From assembly GCA_942492825.1 (NCBI GenBank), contig OW818635.1, positions 1,364,001-1,428,000 of the forward strand: a stretch of DNA of 64,000 nucleotides, given 5' to 3'. Positions 8,813 to 16,653 of the stretch are shown here, in pieces. A program made the position numbers and the translations under genes. The DNA is from GWE2-51-13 sp942492825. Its GTDB lineage: Bacteria; Bacillota_I; Bacilli_A; Erysipelotrichales; Erysipelotrichaceae. The first letter of the stretch is position 1, and every line of letters starts with the position of its first letter. A model generated the notes under the pieces. It worked only from the letters and a program-made list of their open reading frames with translations. It did not search any database and had not been told where the DNA came from.

Positions 8813-8834
8813 AAAAAGACCTCGGGTCTTTTTT
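8813..8834 (+). terminator. First terminator of the riboswitch expression platform
   Basis: AAAAAGACC (8813-8821) pairs with GGTCTTTTT (8825-8833) around a three-base loop. The T tract is partly inside the stem. Confidence 0.75.
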
Positions 8835-8866
8835 CACACATCCCAATCGAAGATGTGTGTTTTTTT
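8835..8866 (+). terminator. Second, tandem terminator of the riboswitch platform
   Basis: CACACATC (8835-8842) pairs with GATGTGTG (8852-8859), followed by seven T. It begins one base after the T tract of the first terminator and lies 16 bases before the next start codon. Confidence 0.75.
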
Positions 8867-8882
8867 ATGAGGGAGGATTTCC

Positions 8883-9332
8883 ATGAAGAAGTATCTAAGT
8901 AAAGTCCTGATTGCGCTATTCGTCGGTGCCGTGCTCCTGGGAGCCGTGGCATGGTATCAGAACAGCAAGCTACAGGCGGGGTCGAAATCGATCGAGATCA
9001 CGATGATCATCGATAACGAGAATGGACCGGAGACGATTTACGAGAAAACCATCCGTACGGATGCGGTAAAGCTCGGAGATTTGTTAGATGAGATGGTCGA
9101 AGATAAGAAGATCGAGATGGAAACATCGGGATCGAAAACAGATCCTTACGGACGCATGCTTGTCAGTATCGAAGGATATGCGACGACGGACTTCAACGCC
9201 GGACCGTGGTGGTTGATTTCTTCCTCCAACAACGCGGATTGCGTCGCAGCCGGATTCTGCTCAGGCATCGACTTGGCACCGATCTATGACCAAGACGAAT
9301 TCACATTTCTGTTTTCATCCTCGTTCGAATAA
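8883..9332 (+). CDS. DUF4430 (transcobalamin C-terminal-like) surface protein
   Basis: A 149-residue protein with an N-terminal membrane anchor (residues 4-24) and one extracellular domain. The GPWWLIS stretch and following strands match DUF4430, a fold shared with the C-terminal domain of animal B12 carriers such as transcobalamin. It is the first gene after the B12 riboswitch and overlaps the S-component gene by one base (TAATG). By context it probably catches cobalamin at the surface and hands it to the transporter. GGGAGGA ribosome site. Cobalamin binding is inferred, not shown. Confidence 0.8.
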   Translation: MKKYLSKVLIALFVGAVLLGAVAWYQNSKLQAGSKSIEITMIIDNENGPETIYEKTIRTDAVKLGDLLDEMVEDKKIEMETSGSKTDPYGRMLVSIEGYATTDFNAGPWWLISSSNNADCVAAGFCSGIDLAPIYDQDEFTFLFSSSFE

Positions 9333-9841
9333 TGAAACCGGTTAAACGTATTGTATTGATAGCGACCATGGCGGCGACGATTTTCGCCGCCCAGGTCGGC
9401 TTGGCGTTTCTACCGAATGTCGAGTTGGTAACCTTGATGTTTCTGTTGGTCGCCTTGCATCTTAAAAAGATCGACGCGCTGATGGTAAGTTTTATCTTTG
9501 TACTCTTGGAAGCCTTGGTATGGGGCTTAGGCGATTGGGTCATCGGATACTTATGGATTTGGCCATTATGGATGGTGATCTGTTTGATCGCATCTCATTT
9601 CATTCATGACAACATCGATCGATGGGCCTTGCTTGGCGGTTTGTTTGGCCTATTCTTTGGATTCTTATTCTCCATTCAACATGCCCTTCTGTATGGTTTC
9701 ACGATGGGCACCGCTTACTGGATCAAGGGCTTATCGTTTGACATCATCCACGCGATTTCGAATTATATACTTATCTTGGTCTGTTTAGGACCGATGCGAC
9801 GCGCGTTTTTCACGCTGATGCGCCGCTGGGAGGGTAAATAA
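9332..9841 (+). CDS. ECF transporter S component, probably for cobalamin (CbrT-like)
   Basis: A 169-residue protein with five or six membrane helices and no ATPase features, as expected for the substrate-binding subunit of an energy-coupling-factor importer. Its place between a DUF4430 protein and PduO, under a B12 riboswitch, indicates cobalamin as substrate. The shared EcfA/EcfA'/EcfT module is not in the window. The start codon overlaps the previous stop. The family call rests on size, hydropathy and context. Confidence 0.75.
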   Translation: MKPVKRIVLIATMAATIFAAQVGLAFLPNVELVTLMFLLVALHLKKIDALMVSFIFVLLEALVWGLGDWVIGYLWIWPLWMVICLIASHFIHDNIDRWALLGGLFGLFFGFLFSIQHALLYGFTMGTAYWIKGLSFDIIHAISNYILILVCLGPMRRAFFTLMRRWEGK

Positions 9842-10312
9842 ATGCCAGTTATGACAAAAACCGGGGATCACGGTACGACCGGTGTCGCGGGAAACCGGGT
9901 CGAAAAAGATGGATTGTTGATTGAGACGATCGGAATGCTGGATGAACTCTCCAGTTCGATCATTCTTGTAACGGCTGAAAACCAAGCGGATGTATCCGTA
10001 TGGGAACCGATCGTGACGGACTTAATTCGTTTTAGTTCGCTCTTGGCGAACTTTGAGGTCAAGGATTTCGATGCTTTCAATCGCATCGCTTTCTTGGAAC
10101 AGGAAATCGCCAAAAAGCAAAATGCGTTCCGTGGATTTGTCTATCCGTTTGGCGATGTGAAAAACGCGCGGCTTCATTGGTTACGATCGATCGTTCGACG
10201 TACCGAACGACAAGCGGTTCGGCTTTCGCGAACACAAGATCTCCCCGTAGGATTGGCTGTGTACTTGAACCGCTTATCGGACTTCGTCTTTACTCGAATG
10301 GAAGGACTTTGA
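9842..10312 (+). CDS. PduO-type ATP:cob(I)alamin adenosyltransferase
   Basis: A 156-residue enzyme that makes adenosylcobalamin from ATP and reduced cobalamin. The PduO signatures are clear: MTKTGDHGTTG at the N terminus (ATP site), ETIGMLDELSS, the basic helix IVRRTERQAVRL, and YLNRLSDFVF near the end. It is slightly shorter than the usual 180-190 residues. The ATG follows the S-component stop with no gap, with GGGAGGG inside the end of that gene. Its product is the cofactor needed by the NrdJ encoded next. Confidence 0.93.
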   Translation: MPVMTKTGDHGTTGVAGNRVEKDGLLIETIGMLDELSSSIILVTAENQADVSVWEPIVTDLIRFSSLLANFEVKDFDAFNRIAFLEQEIAKKQNAFRGFVYPFGDVKNARLHWLRSIVRRTERQAVRLSRTQDLPVGLAVYLNRLSDFVFTRMEGL

Positions 10313-10324
10313 AATGAATGCATT

Positions 10325-10353
10325 TTCAGAATTGAATCCTGCTTTCTTATGAT
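10325..10353 (+). promoter_or_regulatory. Candidate separate promoter for nrdJ
   Basis: TTCAGA (10325-10330), 17 bases, TATGAT (10348-10353) in the 81-base gap before nrdJ. The -35 box is weak. It matters because it would free nrdJ from riboswitch control. Confidence 0.4.
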
Positions 10354-10393
10354 AGAATTAGAATTAACCTGAAGAGAAACGAGGAAGTTGACC

Positions 10394-12910
10394 ATGAGTT
10401 ATAGTAAAGCCACCATCGAGAAATTAAACGCTGACATAACCCGTCATTTCCCACATTTGGTCTTGATCGAGGATGACTTTCAACTAATCCATAGCGGTGT
10501 ATCGCGCTTAGTCATGTTGGATCGTTATGCGCAGAAAGACCGCGGGCTGAAAACCTTAGGCGTGGGGGATGTCGTCGTTACGATCGTTAAGGAAGATCCG
10601 AAGTTTCCGGCACGCGGGATCGGGATCGTCGTGGACATCGACAGAGACAAAGAGACCGTTGTGATCGAATTGGAAGAAGAATGGCGTGCGCCGCTCGAAG
10701 ATGAGACGGAAGCCGCGACTGGACGGATTTCCCGTCCGTTTAAGAACGTCGATAAACCGATGGAGATCTTTTACGAACAGATCGCCCGAAGAGTCGGTAA
10801 GGCGTTGGCCAATACGGAAAAAGATGAAGAGTTAAAAGCGAAGTACGGGGATCTTTTTTATCGTCAGTTATCAAAAATGAATGTCATTCCAGCCGGTCGT
10901 GTCCTTTACGGGGCGGGAAGCGGTACGGAAGTCACATATTTCAATTGCTTCGTCATGCCGTTTGTCCATGATTCGCGCGGGGGCATTGCGACCCATCGCA
11001 AAGAAGTCATGGAAATCATGTCGCGGGGCGGCGGGGTCGGCACCAACGGTTCGACCTTACGACCGAAATCGGCGCCGGCGAAAGGCGTCGGGGGAAAATC
11101 CTCAGGCGCGGTCAGCTGGTTGAATGATATCGCGAACTTGACGCATCTAGTCGAGCAGGGCGGAAGCCGTCGCGGTGCGCAGATGATCATGTTGGCGGAC
11201 TGGCATCCGGATATCATCGAATTCATTATTTCGAAAATGCAGAATCCGCGCGTCTTGAAGTGGTTGACCGAGAATTCGAAGGATCAACAGATCAAAGACG
11301 AAGCCGCAAAGAAATTACGTTTTATTCCCCTAAGTCGGGTCGAGAAGGAAATGTATGAGGCGTTGGTCGAGAATAAGACCACGGCCGCCCATATTTCCGA
11401 ATATGCACGAGAAATGTTATTGAATGGCGGGAAGCTGGAAGTCCAGTCACCCGAGTTCCTCTCCGGCGCCAACATCTCGGTTACCTTGACCAAAGAATTC
11501 ATGGATGCCATCGAAAAGGATTTGCCGTTCGATCTACGCTTCCCGGATTTGGAACAGTACACGCCGCAACAGAAAGAAGCCTACGATTCGCATTGGCATG
11601 AAATCGGAGATGTACGCGAATGGGAAGCCAAGGGTTATCCCGTCAAAATTTACCGTACGATCCAAGCCCGCGAGTTGTGGGACTTGATTTGCTTCTGTGC
11701 GACCTATTCGGCCGAGCCCGGTATCTTCTTCATCGATAACGCCAATGACATGACCAATGCGAAAGCCTATGGCCAGAAAGTCGTCGCGACCAATCCCTGC
11801 GGTGAACAACCCTTGGCACCGTATTCGGTATGCAACCTGGCCGCGATCAACTTGGCGAACTTCGTCGATCGCAAATCCGGACGTATTTTGTTTGATGAGT
11901 TGTCCGAATCCGTCAAATTAACCGTCCGTATGCAGGACAATGTCATCGACGATACGCCTTACTTCCTGGAAGCCAACCGTCACCAAGCATTGGGCGAACG
12001 ACGGGTCGGCTTAGGGGTCATGGGCTTACATGACTTGTTGATTTGGGCTGGGAAACGTTATGGTTCGAAAGAATCCATCGAAGCGATCAACGATGTCTTT
12101 AAAACCATCGCGGAGAGCGCGTATCTGGCTTCGGTCGAGTTGGCGAAAGAAAAAGGCAGTTTCCCCTTCCTGACGTCACGCGAAGCTTTCATCAATACGG
12201 GTTACATGAAAACGATGAGCGAACATGTTCGCCAAGAAGTATTGAAGCATGGAATCCGTAACAGTCATTTATTAACCATCGCCCCGACCGGATCGACCGG
12301 TACGATGGTCGGTGTTTCCACCGGATTGGAACCTTACTTCTCGTTCTCATATTTCCGTAGCGGAAGACTTGGAAAGTTTATCGAAGTCAACGCGCAGGTC
12401 GTCGAGGATTGGTTGGCGTATCATCCGGAATACACACGTCAAACCTTGCCTGATTTCTTCGTCAGCGCGATGGATCTGGCGCCGCAGGAACATGCGGACA
12501 CGCAGTGTACGATCCAACGTTGGATCGACTCCTCCATTTCGAAAACCGTCAATGCCCCACGTGGCTTCAGCGTACGTCAAGTCCAAAAAATCTACGAACG
12601 CCTCTACCATGGGAAAGCCAAGGGAGGGACGGTCTATGTGGATGGATCGCGCGACAGCCAAGTGCTATCGTTGACCAACGACGAAGATACCAACTGGGCG
12701 CAGATGGATCTGGTCCGTGATTTCGGCGTCAATATCAAAGAAACACAAGCACAGGAAAAGAAGACGGATATGCGTGCCGACCGGATCGACCGGAATATCG
12801 GCGTCGAAGTCGGAGATATTTGCCCGATTTGTTTGGAAGGCGTCGTCGAGGAGATCGGCGGGTGCAACACCTGCACCAACTGTAACGCACAGTTGAAGTG
12901 CGGATTATAA
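10394..12910 (+). CDS. nrdJ: Adenosylcobalamin-dependent (class II) ribonucleoside-diphosphate reductase
   Basis: An 838-residue enzyme reducing ribonucleotides for DNA synthesis, with or without oxygen. Active-site cysteines are visible at C185 (YFNCF), C469 (NPCGE, the thiyl-radical site) and C480. The phosphate loop APTGSTGT lies in the last third. The C-terminal tail holds C810, C813, C824, C827, C830 and C836, the zinc and redox-relay cysteines. Residues 1-110 form a small beta-rich extension. ATG at 10394 is preferred over TTG at 10388, because GAGGAAG is six bases from the ATG and touches the TTG. It follows the B12 uptake genes and ends at a good terminator. Confidence 0.95.
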   Translation: MSYSKATIEKLNADITRHFPHLVLIEDDFQLIHSGVSRLVMLDRYAQKDRGLKTLGVGDVVVTIVKEDPKFPARGIGIVVDIDRDKETVVIELEEEWRAPLEDETEAATGRISRPFKNVDKPMEIFYEQIARRVGKALANTEKDEELKAKYGDLFYRQLSKMNVIPAGRVLYGAGSGTEVTYFNCFVMPFVHDSRGGIATHRKEVMEIMSRGGGVGTNGSTLRPKSAPAKGVGGKSSGAVSWLNDIANLTHLVEQGGSRRGAQMIMLADWHPDIIEFIISKMQNPRVLKWLTENSKDQQIKDEAAKKLRFIPLSRVEKEMYEALVENKTTAAHISEYAREMLLNGGKLEVQSPEFLSGANISVTLTKEFMDAIEKDLPFDLRFPDLEQYTPQQKEAYDSHWHEIGDVREWEAKGYPVKIYRTIQARELWDLICFCATYSAEPGIFFIDNANDMTNAKAYGQKVVATNPCGEQPLAPYSVCNLAAINLANFVDRKSGRILFDELSESVKLTVRMQDNVIDDTPYFLEANRHQALGERRVGLGVMGLHDLLIWAGKRYGSKESIEAINDVFKTIAESAYLASVELAKEKGSFPFLTSREAFINTGYMKTMSEHVRQEVLKHGIRNSHLLTIAPTGSTGTMVGVSTGLEPYFSFSYFRSGRLGKFIEVNAQVVEDWLAYHPEYTRQTLPDFFVSAMDLAPQEHADTQCTIQRWIDSSISKTVNAPRGFSVRQVQKIYERLYHGKAKGGTVYVDGSRDSQVLSLTNDEDTNWAQMDLVRDFGVNIKETQAQEKKTDMRADRIDRNIGVEVGDICPICLEGVVEEIGGCNTCTNCNAQLKCGL

Positions 12911-12919
12911 GAACTACGA

Positions 12920-12946
12920 AGCGTCTTGAGAAAGGCGCTTTTTTTT
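12920..12946 (+). terminator. Intrinsic terminator of nrdJ
   Basis: AGCGTCTT pairs with AAGGCGCT (one G-T pair) around a GAGA loop, followed by eight T. Confidence 0.9.
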
Positions 12947-13033
12947 CGAAAACTTAGACAATTTTATATGTAATTTATCTGGTAATTTATCTTTAAATTC
13001 TAGCTTTGTATCACTTTTCTTGCGAAATACTCT

Positions 13034-13053
13034 TATAATGGATACGTTTCCAT
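13034..13053 (+). promoter_or_regulatory. -10 box and near-palindromic operator upstream of ribokinase
   Basis: TATAAT (13034-13039) is followed by ATGGATACGTTTCCAT (13038-13053), a 16-base inverted repeat with mismatched positions only at one pair. This would cover the transcription start, as LacI-family operators do. No good -35 box is seen. The same region holds a direct repeat CTTGCGAAATA at 13019-13029 and 13101-13111. Confidence 0.45.
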
Positions 13054-13141
13054 CCTATAGATGAAAGTCCTATCACAATGTGTTATATAAATTGACTTAA
13101 CTTGCGAAATAATCGTAATATTCAACTAAGGAGGCATTTCA

Positions 13142-14062
13142 ATGACCACTAAAATTCTAATGGTTGGAAGTGTTATGATGGATTCGATTTATACCGTAGA
13201 CAGAGCTCCGGAACTTGGGGAGAGCGTTCTGGGCGTCGTTTACGGAACCGCTTGCGGAGGCAAAGGTTCCAATGCGGCGGTCGCAGCATGTCGTTTAGGC
13301 GCCAAAGTCACCGCGTTCGGGACATTGGGCGATGATTCCAACGGAGAAACCTTAATCAAGATGTTATCCGGTGAAGGCATCGATACGCGCGCCATGAAAA
13401 TCAAAAAAGGCGGAAAGAGCGGATCAGTCGTTATCTTATTGGAAAAAGGCGGGAAAAATCGCCTTGTCATTTGCCCGGGTGCCAATATGGAAACCACACC
13501 GGATGGTTTGGAAGAAACGTTTAAGGATCACTTCGACGCATTGCTTCTCCAATTGGAAATCCCGTTGGAAGCCAACATCGCCGCCGTCAAATTAGCGCAG
13601 AAGAACGGTGTCATCACCGTCTTGGATGCAGGGCCAGCCCAAGAATATCCGCTCGAAAAATTAAAAGGTTTGGATATCCTTTCTCCGAATGAAACCGAAA
13701 CCAAAGCGTTGACGGGCATCTATCCTAACGACCGTGCCAGTTATTTGGCCGCTTCGAAGATCTTGAAAGAACGCAACGAATGCAAGTACGTCGTTCTCAA
13801 ACTCGGCGAAAACGGATCTTACATTTATGGTGACGGCGTTGACGAACATGTACTTCCGTACAAAGTCACCGCGGTCGACCCGACAGCAGCCGGCGATGCG
13901 TTTACCGGAGCCTTGGCACTGAAATATGCCGAAACCAAAGACATCGTCGCTTCCGCGAAATATGCGAATGCGGTCGGTGCGTTGAGCACATTGAAAGTCG
14001 GCGCGCAACCTTCGTTGCCGACCGATAAAGAAGTCGATGCGTTTATCGCTTCCTACAAATAA
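13142..14062 (+). CDS. PfkB-family sugar kinase, ribokinase-like
   Basis: A 306-residue kinase. The N-terminal PfkB signature reads GGKGSNAAVAACRLG, and the ATP/anion-hole motif DPTAAGDAFTGA contains the catalytic aspartate, with the AAGD variant also found in true ribokinases. It probably phosphorylates ribose or a related sugar. It stands alone with an AAGGAGG site, a long leader and a shared terminator. No transporter or nucleosidase lies beside it, so the substrate is not proven. Confidence 0.8.
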   Translation: MTTKILMVGSVMMDSIYTVDRAPELGESVLGVVYGTACGGKGSNAAVAACRLGAKVTAFGTLGDDSNGETLIKMLSGEGIDTRAMKIKKGGKSGSVVILLEKGGKNRLVICPGANMETTPDGLEETFKDHFDALLLQLEIPLEANIAAVKLAQKNGVITVLDAGPAQEYPLEKLKGLDILSPNETETKALTGIYPNDRASYLAASKILKERNECKYVVLKLGENGSYIYGDGVDEHVLPYKVTAVDPTAAGDAFTGALALKYAETKDIVASAKYANAVGALSTLKVGAQPSLPTDKEVDAFIASYK

Positions 14063-14096
14063 TCCGTAAGCGAAGCAGAAAATAATCCAAGTATTC

Positions 14097-14125
14097 AAAA
14101 GGTGACGGAAATTCCGTCACCTTTT
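14097..14125. terminator. Bidirectional terminator between ribokinase and FemABX genes
   Basis: A symmetrical 12-pair stem (14097-14108 with 14114-14125) with A at the left and T at the right end, serving both converging genes. The FemABX stop follows at once. Confidence 0.9.
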
Positions 14126-15418
14126 CTACTGCTTGGTTTGAAACTTGTTTTTGAACTTAATCCACGTTTCGTTGAACTTACGCTCGAATTTACGTTGATA
14201 GACATAACTTCTGAATTGAAGATGCGCCATCTTAGGCCGAGGTTTATAGTAGAATTCACCTAGGTTCTCCACGAAATCTCCCCCGAACTTCCGTTTGAAA
14301 TCATGCAGACCGTAATAGGGATCTTTCGGATCCAAGCTTCCAGATACACCCACAAAATCATAATATCGTACACCGCGTTCCTTGAGTTCCTCATAAGAAT
14401 CCACATGGAGCGAGATTGTCGCATGGAAACTCGGGAAATCCTTGTTGGTGTAGGTATAAACGTTGTAGCAGCGATCTCCCGCAATCAAATACAATGACGC
14501 TCCGAGAATTAACTTGTCGCCATGTTGCTTGATCAGTTGGTGTAAGTCGTTCTCTTCTTTATCCAAATCATCCAGTTGTCGTTGGGTTTCTTTGAGGAAT
14601 CCCGCTTTCCGCGGATTGTCTTTCGCTTTATCAAAAGCAATCAATAGCGTTTCGCGCTCTTTGACGATGGTTTGCATGGCCACATCCAAATCCGCAATCG
14701 CTACCTGATAGAGCACGTTCTCCGCAGCCAAATCATAGAGCTGTTGGAAGAACTTGAGACTTTTAGGTTTGAAGAATAGCTTTTTGGACAACTCGATCCC
14801 AAATCGAGCTAAGTAACTCAATTCATCCCGTGTGCCGTTACGCACGATCACCCCGCGCCGTAAGTTTTTCTTATACAGGTTGCGTACGTTGGGAGCGATT
14901 TTCTCGACCAACGAACCCTTATCTCCCTCAAGATCCAACACATAGGTAAACCTTGAGAACAGATATCCCGAATATCCATAGTTATAACCGGTATGTTTAA
15001 ATCCGGTGTTTTCGAAGCGTTGCTTGATCGATTCGTTATTAAATCCATCCTCGATCAAGTTTCCTTTATTGTCATGATGGTTCCGGGGTATGTTGGTGTC
15101 GATGCGTACCGACAGGATGTTGAATTTAATGGCGTTACGCTTGATCAGATCCAAAACCTCTTCAAGAAGTTTGGGTTGCTCGATCGCTAGGCTTGGACCG
15201 TTGGGAATATACCAGAGTTTTCCGAAAATCGTATTCTTTTGTAGGCAAATCGCCGTCGCGACGGTTTTACCGAGGTCTACGAATCGCCAGTACTGCGCTT
15301 GATACCCGTGAAGGGACTCGAATTGACCCCAAAACCACAACTTCGAATAGTGGATGTGCGGTTGCGATTTCACGAAGGTATCAAAAGCGGTTTTATCCGT
15401 AGATCGTATCAGTTCCAT
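14126..15418 (-). CDS. FemABX-family peptidoglycan branch aminoacyltransferase
   Basis: A 430-residue protein of the Fem/MurM group, which uses aminoacyl-tRNA to add residues to the lipid II stem peptide. It begins with the family-typical SKLWFWGQFESLHGYQ region, has two GNAT-like halves, and contains a charged coiled-coil segment in the middle (about residues 250-300 of the protein). The start is set at 15418, with GAGGAAAA upstream. An in-frame extension to 15517 would run through the promoter's -10 box. The amino acid added cannot be told from sequence. Confidence 0.85.
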   Translation of the reverse strand: MELIRSTDKTAFDTFVKSQPHIHYSKLWFWGQFESLHGYQAQYWRFVDLGKTVATAICLQKNTIFGKLWYIPNGPSLAIEQPKLLEEVLDLIKRNAIKFNILSVRIDTNIPRNHHDNKGNLIEDGFNNESIKQRFENTGFKHTGYNYGYSGYLFSRFTYVLDLEGDKGSLVEKIAPNVRNLYKKNLRRGVIVRNGTRDELSYLARFGIELSKKLFFKPKSLKFFQQLYDLAAENVLYQVAIADLDVAMQTIVKERETLLIAFDKAKDNPRKAGFLKETQRQLDDLDKEENDLHQLIKQHGDKLILGASLYLIAGDRCYNVYTYTNKDFPSFHATISLHVDSYEELKERGVRYYDFVGVSGSLDPKDPYYGLHDFKRKFGGDFVENLGEFYYKPRPKMAHLQFRSYVYQRKFERKFNETWIKFKNKFQTKQ

Positions 15419-15443
15419 AGTTTTCCTCATTCGTAACGTTGTT

Positions 15444-15452
15444 ATTATACCA
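15444..15452 (-). promoter_or_regulatory. Extended -10 promoter of the FemABX gene
   Basis: TGGTATAAT on the minus strand; the -35 region is poor. It lies inside the longer alternative reading frame, which supports the shorter start. Confidence 0.55.
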
Positions 15453-15546
15453 TAGCCTAACAATCCTGGAAATGTGGCGAAGATTCCGTCAGACGATGCC
15501 ATTGTGTTCAAAACCATCTGCCAAGCGTCGAGAAAATATGGGGATT

Positions 15547-15556
15547 ATGGTATGAT
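15547..15556 (+). promoter_or_regulatory. Extended -10 promoter of buk
   Basis: TGGTATGAT ends at 15556, 23 bases before the ATG. No clear -35 box. It is divergent from the FemABX promoter. Confidence 0.5.
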
Positions 15557-15579
15557 AGTCGTATCAACGGAGAACTCAT

Positions 15580-16644
15580 ATGTCAAAACTCATCGTATTG
15601 AATTTAGGATCGACTTCAACGAAAGTCGCACTCTTCGAGGACGAGATCCAGAAGCATTCCACGACGTTACGGCACAGTGCCGAAGAATTGAAACCCTATA
15701 AATCGATTTTAGATCAAGAGGATTTCCGCAAGGAATGCGTAATGTCATGGTTGAATGACCTTGGTGTCGGGTTTTCCGATTTGGATCTGATCGTCACACG
15801 CGGACCGCTGTTAAAACCAATCGAAGGCGGAATCTATCTACTCAATCAAGCCGTCGCGGACGATGCGCGGAGTGAAAAATATGGCACGCATATTTCCACG
15901 GTCGGTGCGTTGCTTGCCTATGGATTATCTCAGAATCACGGTATTCCGGCGATTTTCCTGGATGCGGTCGTCACCGACGAGCTCTGCGAGCCGGCACGCT
16001 ATTCGGGCCTAAAGGGTTATGAACGTCGCAGTGTCTTCCATGCGCTCAACGCAAAGCAAATCGCGCGTGAGACAGCGAACAAGATTGGAAAACCTGTTTC
16101 GGAATTGAATCTGATTATCGCGCATTTAGGTGGCGGAGTTTCGATCAGCGCCCATGCCTTAGGTAAGGTGGTCGACGTCAATAACGCGATCGACGGCGAA
16201 GGTCCGTTCTCGCCCGAAAGGGTCGGCGGATTCTCTTGCGCCAATACCATGAAACTGATGGAAGATTACGATTTCAATCGCACGCTGGTCAAACGGATGT
16301 TGGTGGGATCGGGAGGATTGATTTCCTACCTCGGTCATGGCAACGTGTCGCAAGCGATGGAAGAAGCGAAAAGCAACCCGCAAACCAAAAGCGTACTGGA
16401 TGCGATGGCCTATCAGATCGCCAAGGAAATCGGCGCGATGGCCGCTGTCCTAAAGGGCAAAGTCGACGCGGTGAGTTTTACCGGAGGCATCGCATACAAT
16501 CGCGAATTTCTTGGGATGATCCGCCAATATACGGATTGGATCGCACCGGTTTTCATCTTCGAGGGTGAGGATGAAATGCGTGCGATGGCGCTTGGCGGTT
16601 TACGATATTTACGTAATGAAGAAAAACCGAAACTCTATCGGTAG
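15580..16644 (+). CDS. buk: Butyrate kinase
   Basis: A 354-residue member of the acetate/butyrate kinase fold. The start VLNLGSTSTKVALFEDE is the phosphate-1 motif. LIIAHLGGGVSISA and VDVNNAIDGEGPFSPERVG are specific to butyrate rather than acetate kinases. It makes ATP from butyryl phosphate (or branched-chain acyl phosphates). Phosphate butyryltransferase follows ten bases later, so the pair forms the last two steps of acyl-CoA to acid conversion. Confidence 0.93.
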   Translation: MSKLIVLNLGSTSTKVALFEDEIQKHSTTLRHSAEELKPYKSILDQEDFRKECVMSWLNDLGVGFSDLDLIVTRGPLLKPIEGGIYLLNQAVADDARSEKYGTHISTVGALLAYGLSQNHGIPAIFLDAVVTDELCEPARYSGLKGYERRSVFHALNAKQIARETANKIGKPVSELNLIIAHLGGGVSISAHALGKVVDVNNAIDGEGPFSPERVGGFSCANTMKLMEDYDFNRTLVKRMLVGSGGLISYLGHGNVSQAMEEAKSNPQTKSVLDAMAYQIAKEIGAMAAVLKGKVDAVSFTGGIAYNREFLGMIRQYTDWIAPVFIFEGEDEMRAMALGGLRYLRNEEKPKLYR

Positions 16645-16653
16645 GAGGAAATC

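Noticed and set aside
10388..10393. TTG start for nrdJ at 10388
   Set aside because: The ribosome site GAGGAAG touches this codon. The ATG at 10394 has proper spacing.
15419..15517. Longer FemABX protein starting at 15517
   Set aside because: The extra codons run through the extended -10 promoter, and a good ribosome site precedes 15418.
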